Shown here: positions 26,757 through 37,787 of the stretch, in pieces | How the letters are laid out: each line of letters begins with the position of its first letter | Position numbering within the stretch: the first letter of the stretch is position 1 | Source: an uncultured Flavobacteriaceae bacterium | GTDB lineage: Bacteria > Bacteroidota > Bacteroidia > Flavobacteriales > Flavobacteriaceae | Assembly: GCA_905181625.1 (NCBI GenBank) | Contig: CAJIYJ010000007.1 | Coordinates: 372,001 to 436,000, forward strand | Length of the DNA stretch: 64,000 nt | Direction: 5' to 3' | Translations under genes and position numbers: made by a program | Notes under the pieces: model-generated | What the model was told of the DNA's origin: nothing | What the model saw: only the letters and a program-made list of their open reading frames with translations | Databases searched by the model: none

Positions 26757-27038
26757 ATGACCAAAGCTGAGATTGTATCGAAAATTTCAAATAATTTAGG
26801 ATTAGAAAAAAATGAAGTTTTAGCAACAGTTGAAAACTTAATGCAAGAAATAAAAGGATCCTTAAATAATGGAGAAAATGTTTACTTAAGAGGATTTGGA
26901 AGTTTTATAGTTAAAAAAAGAGCTGAAAAAACAGGTCGAAATATTTCAAAAAACACAACTATTAGAATACCAGAACATAATATTCCAGCTTTTAAACCTG
27001 CGAAAGTTTTTACTCAAGGTGTAAAAGATAACAACTAA
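26757..27038 (+). CDS. HU-family DNA-binding protein
   Basis: A 93-residue nucleoid protein with the HU fold: helices TKAEIVSKISNNLGLEKNEV, the turn VYLRGFGSFIVKKR, and the arm with RNISKNTTIRIPEHNIPAFKP carrying the DNA-intercalating proline region. HU bends and compacts DNA. The open frame extends upstream to 26691, but the promoter box lies within that part and family homology begins at this Met. It is followed closely by the tiny basic protein and then RNase G. Confidence 0.94.
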   Translation: MTKAEIVSKISNNLGLEKNEVLATVENLMQEIKGSLNNGENVYLRGFGSFIVKKRAEKTGRNISKNTTIRIPEHNIPAFKPAKVFTQGVKDNN

Positions 27039-27057
27039 TATTTTAAAAATAAAAATT

Positions 27058-27147
27058 ATGCCAAGTGGTAAAAAAAGAAAAAGGCACAAGGTAGCTACCC
27101 ATAAGCGAAAAAAAAGAAGCCGTGCTAATCGTCACAAAAAGAAATAG
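27058..27147 (+). CDS. 29-residue Lys/Arg-rich protein between HU and RNase G
   Basis: A 29-codon ORF starting MPSGKKRKRHKVATHK and ending NRHKKK, with 18 Lys/Arg residues and no acidic residue. It begins 19 bases after the HU stop. The pattern resembles the very small basic ribosomal proteins of the bS22/mS38 (AURKAIP1/COX24) type. The compact ATG-to-stop frame and its place between HU and rng argue that it is real. Candidate ribosomal protein; the function is inferred from composition and resemblance only. Confidence 0.7.
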   Translation: MPSGKKRKRHKVATHKRKKRSRANRHKKK

Positions 27148-27296
27148 TAATACTTTTTCTTAATGAATATTCAGTTCTTTGAAATGAGATCTCTCTAGTG
27201 TAATTCATCACTAAAAACATCTCGATGTATAAGTAAAAATCCTGTGTATAATAACATAACCCATTCATTCTTATATGAATATTAAAAATCAATATC
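27148..27296 (+). other. Possible structured leader of the RNase G gene
   Basis: A non-coding gap of 149 bases. It contains a nested pairing: gagat (about 27185) with atctc (about 27228) enclosing tagtg and cacta. Possible outer pairing aatattca with tgaatatt lies near its two ends. RNase E/G genes are often autoregulated through such leaders, but no family is recognised. Confidence 0.3.
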
Positions 27297-28847
27297 ATGA
27301 GTAAAGAAATAATTATTCGTTCAAATTCCTCAGCTGTTGATTTTGCCTTATTAAAAGACGGTAAATTAATTGAACTTCATAAACAAAAAGATGGAAACAA
27401 ATTTAATGTTGGAGATATTTTTCTAGCTAAAACCAAAAAAACAATTTCTGGTTTGAATGCTGCATTTGTAAATGTAGGCTATGAAAAAGACGCATTTCTA
27501 CATTATCACGATTTAGGACCAAGAATTCTATCATTAATTAAGTTCATTAAAGGTGTAAGCGCAGGTAAAATAAAAAATTTTTCACTTGACAAATTTCAAT
27601 TTGAAACAGAAATTGACAAGCAAGGCAGTATCTCAGATGTTATAAGCCCTAATCAATCTGTATTGGTTCAAATCATAAAAGAACCAATTTCTACAAAAGG
27701 GCCTAGAATAAGTTCAGAATTATCATTCGCTGGACGATTTTTAGTTTTAGTTCCCTTTTCTAACCGAATATCTATTTCTCAAAAAATTGAGAGTAGAGAA
27801 GAAAAGAGCAGACTAAAAAGATTAGTTCAAAGTATCAAACCTAAAGGATTTGGCGTCATAGTAAGAACAGTAGCAAAAGATCAAAAAGTTGCTGAACTTG
27901 ACAAAGACCTTCAAAATCTTCACGGTCATTGGACAGAACTTTGTAAAAAAATTCAAGGATCAGAAATTCCTGTAAAAGTACAAAGCGAATTAAACAGGTC
28001 TTCATCTATATTAAGAGATATATTTAACGACTCATTCACTGGAATATACGTGAATCAAAAATCCATGTATTCAGAAATAAAAGATTATTTACAACAGATT
28101 GCCCCGAATAAACAATCTATAGTAAAACTTCATAATTCTGACACACCTATTTTTGAAGAATACGGAATTGAGCGTCAAATAAAAACTGCTTTTGGTAGAA
28201 CAGTAACAATGAGCAAAGGAGCTTATTTAATCATTGAGCACACAGAAGCTCTACATGTTATTGATGTCAACAGTGGAAACAGATCAACAAAAGCAAAAAA
28301 TCAAGAAGAGTCTGCTCTTGAGGTCAACCTTGTTTCGGCAACTGAAATAGCCAGACAACTTAGACTTAGAGATATGGGTGGTATTATTGTTGTCGATTTT
28401 ATTGACATGGCCACTGCTGAAAACAGAAAAAAACTCTTTGATCATTTCACAAATGAAATGAATTCTGACAGAGCAAAACACAAAATACTTCCTCCAAGTA
28501 AAATTGGATTAATTCAAATGACTCGTCAAAGAGTCAGATCGGAAATGGAAATAAAAACCGTGGAATTAAATCCAAATATTAATGGGACTGTTGAAGCTCC
28601 AATTGTTTTAATTGATAAAATTAATAGTAAACTTGAGAAGATTTTAAAAACAACTAAGTACAATAACGAAAAAATCGTTTTACACTTGCATCCATTTATT
28701 GCTGCATATGTGAAAAGTGGATATCCTTCCATAAGATTGAATTGGTATATTGAACATAAAAGATGGATTAAAATTATCCCAAGAGACGCATACACCTATT
28801 TACATTTTAGATTCTTTAACAAGAATGGTAAAATCATCAATGCATAA
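27297..28847 (+). CDS. rng: Ribonuclease E/G family endoribonuclease (RNase G)
   Basis: A 516-residue enzyme that cuts single-stranded AU-rich RNA and matures rRNA. The N-terminal S1-like region is KEIIIRSNSSAVDFALLKDG and GDIFLAKTKKTISGLNAAFVNVG. The catalytic core includes HVIDVNSGNR and GGIIVVDFIDMATAENR, containing the Mg-binding aspartates. The length and the absence of a long C-terminal scaffold indicate RNase G rather than RNase E. An intrinsic terminator follows immediately. Confidence 0.95.
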   Translation: MSKEIIIRSNSSAVDFALLKDGKLIELHKQKDGNKFNVGDIFLAKTKKTISGLNAAFVNVGYEKDAFLHYHDLGPRILSLIKFIKGVSAGKIKNFSLDKFQFETEIDKQGSISDVISPNQSVLVQIIKEPISTKGPRISSELSFAGRFLVLVPFSNRISISQKIESREEKSRLKRLVQSIKPKGFGVIVRTVAKDQKVAELDKDLQNLHGHWTELCKKIQGSEIPVKVQSELNRSSSILRDIFNDSFTGIYVNQKSMYSEIKDYLQQIAPNKQSIVKLHNSDTPIFEEYGIERQIKTAFGRTVTMSKGAYLIIEHTEALHVIDVNSGNRSTKAKNQEESALEVNLVSATEIARQLRLRDMGGIIVVDFIDMATAENRKKLFDHFTNEMNSDRAKHKILPPSKIGLIQMTRQRVRSEMEIKTVELNPNINGTVEAPIVLIDKINSKLEKILKTTKYNNEKIVLHLHPFIAAYVKSGYPSIRLNWYIEHKRWIKIIPRDAYTYLHFRFFNKNGKIINA

Positions 28848-28872
28848 AAGCGGCTTTTGCCGCTTTTTTTTT
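28846..28872 (+). terminator. Rho-independent terminator of rng
   Basis: Perfect 9-bp stem aaaagcggc / gccgctttt with a tttt loop and a run of T, starting at the rng stop. Confidence 0.88.
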
Positions 28873-28898
28873 GTCTTAAATTGTTTTAATTTTCAAGA

Positions 28899-29363
28899 AT
28901 GAATAATGGAGATTTTACAATAAAAGAAGTAGAAACAAAACTACAATACTACTGCTCTTACCAGGACAGATGCCATAAAGAAGTTCATGAGAAATTAAGA
29001 ACATTTAATATTATCCCTGATGGTGTCAACCAAATAATTTCAAATTTAATTAGCGAAAATTTTTTGAATGAAACCAGGTTTTCGAAAAGTTTTGTTAGAG
29101 GAAAATTCAAGATTAAAAATTGGGGAAAATTCAGAATAATTAATGAACTTAAAATGAGAAATATCTCTACTTATAATATGAATCAAGGGTTAAAAGAAAT
29201 TGATGAAATAGAGTACCAAAATAAGTTTGAAGAAATATTTAATAAAAAATTATCATCTTTGAAGGGACTAGACCCAATAGTAAAAAAGAAAAAAATACTT
29301 TCATATTTACTATATAGAGGTTGGGAAAGCAGTTTGATTTATCCAAAAATATATGAAATTTAA
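28899..29363 (+). CDS. recX: RecX-family regulatory protein
   Basis: A 154-residue all-helical protein of the RecX type, with three repeated three-helix units: KLQYYCSYQDRCHKEVHEKL, then LISENFLNETRFSKSFVRGK with KNWGKFRIINELKMR, and a final KKKKILSYLLYRGW. RecX binds RecA filaments and limits their activity. recA is not in this window. The stop overlaps the amidohydrolase start by 11 bases. Confidence 0.88.
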   Translation: MNNGDFTIKEVETKLQYYCSYQDRCHKEVHEKLRTFNIIPDGVNQIISNLISENFLNETRFSKSFVRGKFKIKNWGKFRIINELKMRNISTYNMNQGLKEIDEIEYQNKFEEIFNKKLSSLKGLDPIVKKKKILSYLLYRGWESSLIYPKIYEI

Positions 29364-30981
29364 TTTCAAAATATTAATACTAATCTCTTTAATTTTTTTA
29401 GGATGTAAACCTGAAGTGGACCTTATTGTTTATAACGGAAACATATACACTGTTAATGAAGAATTTAAAGTGTCTAATGCTTTAGCAATTAAAGACGGTC
29501 TTTTTTATGAAATTGGAACAAATGATATTATCAATAAATATAATTCAAAAGAGTTAATAGATTTAAATGGTTCCACTGTACTTCCTGGTTTAATTGATGC
29601 ACATTGCCATTTTTATGGCTTAGGCTTGAATCAACAAGTCATAGATTTAGTCGGTACTCAATCATTTAAAGAAGTCTTGTCAAGACTAGAATCTAACTCA
29701 AATATTAATAATTCAGTTATTAAAGGAAGAGGTTGGGACCAAAATGACTGGAAAGTAAAAAAGTTTCCAGAAAAAAGCGAGTTAGACAAGCTTTATCCTG
29801 ATATTCCTGTTGTTTTAGAAAGAATTGATGGTCATGCCTATTTAGTTAATCAAAAAGCTCTTGATTTAGCTAAAATAACAAATGACACTAAATCCAGTAA
29901 TGGAACCATTATAAAAAAGAATGGAAAGATAACTGGTGTATTAATCGATGGTCCAATGAGTTTAATTGATAATATTTTACCAGAATTATCAATTTACGAA
30001 AAAGAACAAGCTCTCTTAAATGCTCAAAAAATTTGTTTTAAAAATGGTCTAACTACAGTTGATGATGCTGGTTTATCTAAAGAAATAATTCTATTAGTAG
30101 ACAGTCTACATAAAAAGAAAGAGTTAAAAATCAGAATTTACGCCATGATTAGTAATTCTAAAGATAATCTAGATTATTTTCTTAAAAAGGGTGCTATTAA
30201 AACACCACAATTAAATGTAAGTTCTGTAAAAGTATACGGAGATGGCGCATTAGGTTCAAGAGGAGCTACATTGAAAGAACCTTATCATGATGACCCCAAT
30301 AACTACGGTAAATTAATCACAAACCCTGATGATCTAAAAAAGTTAGCCACTAGAATTGCTAAGGCTAATTTTCAAATGAACACACATGCCATTGGAGATT
30401 CAACAGTTAAGTTATTAATCGACACCTATTCAAAGGTTCTTGAAAACAAAGAAGACCCTAGATGGAGAATTGAACATTCTCAAATTATTGATTTAGAAGA
30501 TATGGAAGGTTTCAATAATAAAATCCTGCCTTCTGTTCAGCCAACCCACGCTACAAGTGATATGTATTGGGCTGAGGACAGGGTTGGATCTAACAGAATA
30601 AATGGGGCTTATGCCTATAAAGCTCTATTAAATAAATCTAAAGTAATTGGACTAGGTACTGATTTTCCAGTTGAAAAAGTCAATCCATTTCATACTTTTT
30701 ATGCAGCTATTTCTAGAAAAGATATGAATGGATATCCAGAAAATGGGTTTGAATCTAATAACGCCCTTTCTAGAGAAGAAACATTAAAAGGAATGACCAT
30801 TTGGGCCGCCTATTTAAATTTTGAAGAAAATGAAAAGGGAAGTATTGAAAAAGGGAAGTTAGCTGACTTTATTGTAATTGATAGAGATATAATGCGTGTC
30901 AAAATTGATGAAACTCATAAAACCAAAGTTCTAAAAACGTTTGTTTCGGGTGATTTAGTTTATTCGATACAAGAGCCCTAA
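29353..30981 (+). CDS. Amidohydrolase family 3 lipoprotein (YtcJ-like)
   Basis: A 542-residue predicted lipoprotein (lipobox IFLGC, Cys18) with the amidohydrolase TIM-barrel. The first metal motif is HCH in LPGLIDAHCHFYG, the barrel contains NTHAIGDS and EHSQIID, and the C-terminal return is LADFIVIDRD. YtcJ-like enzymes hydrolyse amide or ester bonds in varied compounds; the substrate here is unknown. The gene overlaps recX by 11 bases and converges with a TonB receptor, overlapping it by 27 bases. Confidence 0.9.
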   Translation: MKFNFKILILISLIFLGCKPEVDLIVYNGNIYTVNEEFKVSNALAIKDGLFYEIGTNDIINKYNSKELIDLNGSTVLPGLIDAHCHFYGLGLNQQVIDLVGTQSFKEVLSRLESNSNINNSVIKGRGWDQNDWKVKKFPEKSELDKLYPDIPVVLERIDGHAYLVNQKALDLAKITNDTKSSNGTIIKKNGKITGVLIDGPMSLIDNILPELSIYEKEQALLNAQKICFKNGLTTVDDAGLSKEIILLVDSLHKKKELKIRIYAMISNSKDNLDYFLKKGAIKTPQLNVSSVKVYGDGALGSRGATLKEPYHDDPNNYGKLITNPDDLKKLATRIAKANFQMNTHAIGDSTVKLLIDTYSKVLENKEDPRWRIEHSQIIDLEDMEGFNNKILPSVQPTHATSDMYWAEDRVGSNRINGAYAYKALLNKSKVIGLGTDFPVEKVNPFHTFYAAISRKDMNGYPENGFESNNALSREETLKGMTIWAAYLNFEENEKGSIEKGKLADFIVIDRDIMRVKIDETHKTKVLKTFVSGDLVYSIQEP

Positions 30982-32772
30982 CAATACGTTTCTCCCAGGC
31001 ATAGGGACTAAATTGGTTTCTGAATAAACCACATCTAATATGTTATTTACGTTTATAAAAAAGGATTTGTAAAATACTTTAGAATCTAAAACCGAATAAT
31101 TAGATCCGTCTGAACGCTGAGCATATTTAAAAACAGTAGAAAGAAATATCTTTTTATAATTAAGGTTAAGCTTAGAGATAAAGTGGTTTTTTAGAGAATT
31201 CAATGAATACCTAGAATAATTAATGTTACTCAAGTAGTTATCATCTTTAAGATTAGAGTAACCTAAACTAATTGAATTTGACGACAAATGTTTACTTAAA
31301 AATTTATATTCTAAATCTACTTCAAAACCAGTAGTATTTAAAGAGCCTATATTGACAGCTTCCCATAAATCATTTTCATTTTCTTTTACATAATCTATAA
31401 TATTTTTAGATTTTCTTGAGAATAAAGCGGCAGACAAGTTAAACTTTGAATCATTGTATTTAAAACCAAATTCTGATGTAGTGGCTTGTTCAGGGTTCAA
31501 ATTCTCGTTTCCAATCGTTGTTCTATCGCTATAGTATAAATCGGTATAAGTAGGTATTCTATAAGTTTTACCAATATTACTATAGAGTTTAAAATTTGAA
31601 CTTAAATGATACCCTAAATCAATACCTGGAAAACTATGAAAAGATAAGTCTGAAAAATAACTAATAGCTAATCCAGGTGAAACACTTAAGTTATCATTAA
31701 AAAACTCGAAAGTGTGGTCTATAAAAGCATTGATTGTAGCCCTATTGTGTTCACCTAAATTATTACTTGTAATATTAACGCTAGATAGATCTAATCCGAA
31801 TCCAGAAACTCCTAAATTTGAAAAATAAGAAGCACTTAATTCAACTGAGACCTTATTGGTTTTATGAAGATTTCTATAAACAGAAGGATTATCCCTTACA
31901 TAAATGTACATGTCTTGACCTCGTTTCCAATAAAGTCTGGGTTTAATTATAAATTTTTCAGATTTAAAAACAGTAGAAATTCCTAACAAACTTGCTTGTG
32001 TTTCTTCATACTGTTCAGTAGCGCTAGGGCTTGCATAAAAACCATTTGCTCCAAATTTACGCTGTGAAAAAGAGCTAATTAAATCAATGGGATATTTTTT
32101 TGTTTTAAAGGACGTCTTGTTAAAATAATTCACATTTGAAAAATCAGTATTATGCCTATACCCATCAGATTTATTAGTAGAAAAACTAAAAATACTTTTA
32201 ATTTTTTCTCTTAATATAGATGAAGATAAGGCAAGGTTCTTTTGACTATAAGAGCCAAAAGATAATTCACGAATACTAGTATTTTGCTTCCCTATTTCTC
32301 CTTCAATTTCTTTAGTCACAATATTAATAGCGCCATTAAAAGCATTTTGACCAAAAATTCTAGCCGCAGGGCCTTTAATTATTTCTATTCTTTCAATCAA
32401 ATAAAGAGGAAGGATCATATTAAGAGTATGATGTCCAGTTTGAGCATCATCCATTTTCATGCCATCAATCAGTAGCAAAGTTTGGTCAAACCCTCCTCCT
32501 CTTATATATAAATCACCTTGAGTACCAGAAACTCCTCTTCTTCTAATATCGATTCCCGTAGTTTGCTGCAATAAGTCTGAGACATTAGTTGCAGTACTAT
32601 TCGAAATTTCTTTAGAGCTAATAATTGTTATTGTTCTGAAATTTTTTGAAAATGGTAAATTTATTTTAGATGAAGAAACTACTACTTCATCTAAAATTTG
32701 ACCATTAGTTGTTTGTTGAGATAGTGAAAATTGAATTGAGAAAAGAAGTAGTATATATATTTTTACTTTCAT
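30955..32772 (-). CDS. TonB-dependent receptor, BtuB-like
   Basis: A 605-residue outer-membrane receptor, short like BtuB. It has a signal peptide (KVKIYILLLFSIQFSLSQ), a TonB-box-like stretch (LDEVVVSSSKINLP), a plug (DLLQQTTGIDIRRRG; IERIEIIKGPAARIFGQNA) and a barrel ending MPGRNVLLGLLYRIN. There is no carboxypeptidase-like N-domain. Only about 55 bases separate it from atpC upstream, and no cobalamin riboswitch is visible, so the BtuB resemblance does not establish vitamin B12 as substrate. Confidence 0.9.
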   Translation of the reverse strand: MKVKIYILLLFSIQFSLSQQTTNGQILDEVVVSSSKINLPFSKNFRTITIISSKEISNSTATNVSDLLQQTTGIDIRRRGVSGTQGDLYIRGGGFDQTLLLIDGMKMDDAQTGHHTLNMILPLYLIERIEIIKGPAARIFGQNAFNGAINIVTKEIEGEIGKQNTSIRELSFGSYSQKNLALSSSILREKIKSIFSFSTNKSDGYRHNTDFSNVNYFNKTSFKTKKYPIDLISSFSQRKFGANGFYASPSATEQYEETQASLLGISTVFKSEKFIIKPRLYWKRGQDMYIYVRDNPSVYRNLHKTNKVSVELSASYFSNLGVSGFGLDLSSVNITSNNLGEHNRATINAFIDHTFEFFNDNLSVSPGLAISYFSDLSFHSFPGIDLGYHLSSNFKLYSNIGKTYRIPTYTDLYYSDRTTIGNENLNPEQATTSEFGFKYNDSKFNLSAALFSRKSKNIIDYVKENENDLWEAVNIGSLNTTGFEVDLEYKFLSKHLSSNSISLGYSNLKDDNYLSNINYSRYSLNSLKNHFISKLNLNYKKIFLSTVFKYAQRSDGSNYSVLDSKVFYKSFFINVNNILDVVYSETNLVPMPGRNVLLGLLYRIN

Positions 32773-32827
32773 ATAATTAACTGAAAACTAATGTAATATA
32801 ACTATAAAAGCTAAATAAAGTTTTATT

Positions 32828-33106
32828 TCAATCAGTCAAAATAATTACTTTATTTTCTTTCATTTCAACAACACCCGATGTTATGTTTAAATGTGTTTCT
32901 CTTGAACTTACTTTAGAAAAAACTTCAGCTAATTCGATTGAATCACTAATTTCACCTAAAATTTTTACAGTTCCATTAATTAGAGTAGAAACTATAGGGG
33001 CATGATTATTTAACATTTGAAAAGACCCATCAGCTCCAGGAACTAACACAGAATCTACATCTCCATTAAATAAAGTCTTTTCTGGACTAACAATTTCTAA
33101 ATACAT
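32828..33106 (-). CDS. atpC: ATP synthase epsilon subunit, short form
   Basis: A 92-residue epsilon subunit with only the N-terminal beta sandwich (LEIVSPEKTLFNGDVDSVLV; GSFQMLNNHAPIVSTL). The C-terminal helical hairpin, which can inhibit ATP hydrolysis in E. coli, is missing. That is common in Bacteroidota. It follows atpD by 9 bases; the other atp genes are not in this window. Confidence 0.93.
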   Translation of the reverse strand: MYLEIVSPEKTLFNGDVDSVLVPGADGSFQMLNNHAPIVSTLINGTVKILGEISDSIELAEVFSKVSSRETHLNITSGVVEMKENKVIILTD

Positions 33107-33115
33107 ATTTTATTC

Positions 33116-34633
<1,518 letters not shown>

Positions 34634-34676
34634 TTATTTATTTTAAATGAATTCTTTAAACGAAAATTTAATGTGG

Positions 34677-34684
34677 CAAATATA
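34677..34684 (-). promoter_or_regulatory. Promoter -7 box of atpD-atpC
   Basis: The minus strand reads TATATTTG, 50 bases before the atpD ATG. No clear -33 TTG is seen. Confidence 0.5.
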
Positions 34685-34720
34685 AAATTTTATAGCTTAA
34701 ATTCTTTTATTTTTTAAACA

Positions 34721-34747
34721 AAAAAAGGCGACCTAAGTCGCCTTTTA
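34721..34747 (-). terminator. Intrinsic terminator after the 964-residue TonB receptor
   Basis: Perfect stem aaaaggcgac / gtcgcctttt around a 4-base loop. Read on the minus strand it is followed by T-rich sequence, 19 bases after the receptor stop. A-rich flanks on both sides may make it bidirectional. Confidence 0.85.
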
Positions 34748-34765
34748 TTAACATTTTTATAAATA

Positions 34766-37660
34766 TTAAGGATTCAATGTAAATCCAACGTAGAACTGCT
34801 GTCCAACCATTCCTGAACCTGGCATTACTAAGTATTCACATCCACCTATGTTAGTACCACCAATTTTAATTCTAGAATCTAATTTAGGAATATCAAAATT
34901 CATAGAAGCATCAAATGTAGTATTAGTAGGTATTACACCATCAACAAACCCTGACTGTTGCCATAGGAAAGAATCATGGTATTTTGCTGATACATTAAAC
35001 GAAAAGTTGTCAGCTATTTTTGTCGAACCTAAAGACATAACAATTCTAGTTTGAGGAGTATTAAACCCAGCTTCAAAATCAGTATTTGAATTGTCAAAAT
35101 CCATTTTATTATAAGAGTAAGTCATGTTTAAATCAAACACTTTTAAAAACTGTGTTTCAATTCCAGCACTAACTCCTATTGTTTTCACGACTTGATCAGT
35201 ATTTGAATCATAAGAAAAGACTTTATAATCTCCTTGAGATAAAGCTGCTAAACCTCCAAAAGTATTATACATCGGAGTAATCACATTTACAGCTGAAATA
35301 AAGTTATCCCATTTTGTAAAATAAGCATTAATATCAAACGCTGTTTTCTTTCCATTAATTCTGTATCCAAGGTCATAAGACTGCACATACTGAGCTTCAA
35401 CATTTCCAAGGTTTCCAGCCTTAACAGGAGCACCAGCTAAAACAGATGCAAGGGTAAATGAATTTTGTTGAACTTGCTTACCAGTGATATAACCGGTGTA
35501 GCCAGAAAGACCTCTAAACTTCATGTTAAATCTATCAACATTATCAGGAGAACTACCCATTAAAACAGCCGCACCTGCGTCAAGGCCGATGTATTGATCT
35601 TGAGCTGATGGATTTTGGAATCCTGTTTGATAAGAAAATCTAATATTTTGATTCTCAGAAAGATTTACAAGAGCTCCTATTCTTGGAGTAATATGTCCAT
35701 CAAAAAATTCACTTTTATCATATCTCATAGATCCTGTTAATTTCACAGCACCACCTAAAACTGATTTTTGAGCTTGTGCATACATTCCCATTTCATTATA
35801 CTCAATTGGTGCATCATAATCTGTAAAAAGTGTTCCATTAGATCTTAAAATATAATCTCTGTATGAAGTTCCTATAACTATATCTACTCCACTTACTAAA
35901 TCTTGAAGATTGTAATTAGCTTCAAAACTATTTGATTTTGAAGTATCTAAAATTCCTGCTCCGCCACCAAACACATCAATTCCATTTGTTAAAGCTACTT
36001 TATAAGCATCATTCCATGCTTTAGAACCAGGTCTTAGCATGTTAGCATCAGCAGCTTTTCTACCAGCAGCATGAGCAGCTAATCTTTGTTCTCCACTTAA
36101 CAAGAAGGGAAGATCATATCCAGCTGCAGCATAGGCAGCCATTGTACCAAAACCAACAATCGGGTTAGGATCTATTAAATATGGAAGAGCTCCAAAATAT
36201 CCATTAAAGTATTTAGCAAAGTATCCGTTTAATCCTCCTGGCTGCGCAATTCCCATTACCGCTCCAAGTGCAGAAACATCATGCGTATTTCCAGAGTTTT
36301 CAATAGAAGCGTAATACCTTAAATTTAAGTTTTTGTTATTATATTCAATTTTATGTTGTTGAAGTCCAAAGTTTTTTAACATGTTTCTATTAGTAGCGTG
36401 AAGCATGGTATTTCCTTGACCAATTTTTGAATTGAATATAATTTCAGAATCTTCCGTAGGCTTGTAATTTAAAGAAATATCTGTTTTAAAAGTTGAAGCA
36501 ATGTTATCTACTAGATCAACTTCATTGTAACCACTTAAATTAATCACAGTAGATCCAAAAAAATCTGTATTCATTTGTCCAAAAATTGCAGCAAATTGAC
36601 CACCTTGAGCAGGTGTAAAAGTTCCATTTGCTACAAGTGCAGGAAGAACCAAACCAGCAAAGACTTGTGTCATATCAAAATTCTGTCCGATGTCTCCATA
36701 AACATTTACCCCATCATAATCTGGGAAATCTCTTGGATTTTGAGCTTCAACTGATCCATCGACATAACGACCATCTAAACCATTTACATCTCTATAATCT
36801 ACAGCATGCCAGTCAGTACCTCTTTTGTAACTCACTGTGATTTTAGCAGCAAATTTATCAGAAAATTTATTTGCAGCTCTAAAACCAAAATCATAATATG
36901 AGTTATCTCCAGCAGCTTTCTGAGAAGTTAAACCATGCTTATAGTAAGCACTCACCCCTTGAAAATCAAATGGATTTTTACTATTCATAAATAAAATACC
37001 TTTTGTTGCATTCGCTCCATAAAGAGCCGATGAAGCACCAGGCATTAATTCTACACTTTGTATATCTAATTCGTTTATCCCTAAAAGGTTACCCGCTGAA
37101 AAGTTTAATCCAGGAGCTTCATTATTCATTCCATCAACGAGTTGAACAAAACCATTGTTATAAATAGTTGAAAAGCCTCTTGTATTAACTTGCTGTAAGA
37201 AAAGCCCACCTGAATTAATTTGAACTCCTTTTAGTCCTTCTAAACTACTGTAAAAATCAGCTCCAGTAGACTGGGCGATATCTTTATAGTCAAATTTCTC
37301 TATAGTTACTGGAGACTCAAAAAGTCTTTCAGCAATTCTAGAAGCTGAAACTACAATTTCATCTAGTAAATTTTGAGAAGATTCTAATTTTACATCAAAA
37401 TCTAGATTAGATACTGTCACGTTTAAAGTGGCAGAATCAAAACCAACACTTGAAACAGTTATTATAAATGGTGGCGTGTTTTGAACAGAAATAGTAAAAT
37501 TACCGTCAAAATCTGCAACAGTACCATTCATAGAGTCAACAACAATAGTTGCTCCAGGAATTGGATCATTGTTATCATCAACTACAGTACCTGTAACGGT
37601 AGTTTGTGCGAAAATTATAGTACTAAATAGTACCGCAATCATAGACAAAATTCTTTTCAT
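34766..37660 (-). CDS. TonB-dependent receptor, SusC/RagA-like, no SusD partner
   Basis: A 964-residue outer-membrane receptor. A signal peptide (KRILSMIAVLFSTIIFAQ) precedes a carboxypeptidase-like beta domain (TVTGTVVDDNNDPIPGATIV), a TonB-box region (LLDEIVVSASRIAERLFESP), a plug (SVELMPGASSALYGANATKG) and a large barrel ending QQFYVGFTLNP. The long beta domain plus plug resembles SusC-type importers, but no susD-like lipoprotein is adjacent. Alanine- and glycine-rich extracellular loops (AAHAAGRKAADANM) stand out against the surrounding AT-biased proteins. The ligand is unknown. Confidence 0.92.
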   Translation of the reverse strand: MKRILSMIAVLFSTIIFAQTTVTGTVVDDNNDPIPGATIVVDSMNGTVADFDGNFTISVQNTPPFIITVSSVGFDSATLNVTVSNLDFDVKLESSQNLLDEIVVSASRIAERLFESPVTIEKFDYKDIAQSTGADFYSSLEGLKGVQINSGGLFLQQVNTRGFSTIYNNGFVQLVDGMNNEAPGLNFSAGNLLGINELDIQSVELMPGASSALYGANATKGILFMNSKNPFDFQGVSAYYKHGLTSQKAAGDNSYYDFGFRAANKFSDKFAAKITVSYKRGTDWHAVDYRDVNGLDGRYVDGSVEAQNPRDFPDYDGVNVYGDIGQNFDMTQVFAGLVLPALVANGTFTPAQGGQFAAIFGQMNTDFFGSTVINLSGYNEVDLVDNIASTFKTDISLNYKPTEDSEIIFNSKIGQGNTMLHATNRNMLKNFGLQQHKIEYNNKNLNLRYYASIENSGNTHDVSALGAVMGIAQPGGLNGYFAKYFNGYFGALPYLIDPNPIVGFGTMAAYAAAGYDLPFLLSGEQRLAAHAAGRKAADANMLRPGSKAWNDAYKVALTNGIDVFGGGAGILDTSKSNSFEANYNLQDLVSGVDIVIGTSYRDYILRSNGTLFTDYDAPIEYNEMGMYAQAQKSVLGGAVKLTGSMRYDKSEFFDGHITPRIGALVNLSENQNIRFSYQTGFQNPSAQDQYIGLDAGAAVLMGSSPDNVDRFNMKFRGLSGYTGYITGKQVQQNSFTLASVLAGAPVKAGNLGNVEAQYVQSYDLGYRINGKKTAFDINAYFTKWDNFISAVNVITPMYNTFGGLAALSQGDYKVFSYDSNTDQVVKTIGVSAGIETQFLKVFDLNMTYSYNKMDFDNSNTDFEAGFNTPQTRIVMSLGSTKIADNFSFNVSAKYHDSFLWQQSGFVDGVIPTNTTFDASMNFDIPKLDSRIKIGGTNIGGCEYLVMPGSGMVGQQFYVGFTLNP

Positions 37661-37711
37661 AATAGAGTTTGTTTTTAGTTTTTAAGTTGTAATGGTATTC
37701 ATATAATTCAG

Positions 37712-37719
37712 CAAATATA
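37712..37719 (-). promoter_or_regulatory. Promoter -7 box of the SusC-like receptor
   Basis: TATATTTG on the minus strand, about 52 bases before the ATG at 37660. Confidence 0.5.
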
Positions 37720-37787
37720 AATAAAATTGTAAAACTATCAGTTTTTTAAGCTTTTATAGGTAATTTAATAATTCTAAAACCTGCTTT

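Noticed and set aside
32773-32827. Cobalamin riboswitch for the BtuB-like receptor
   Set aside because: The gap is only 55 bases and shows none of the B12-box sequence.
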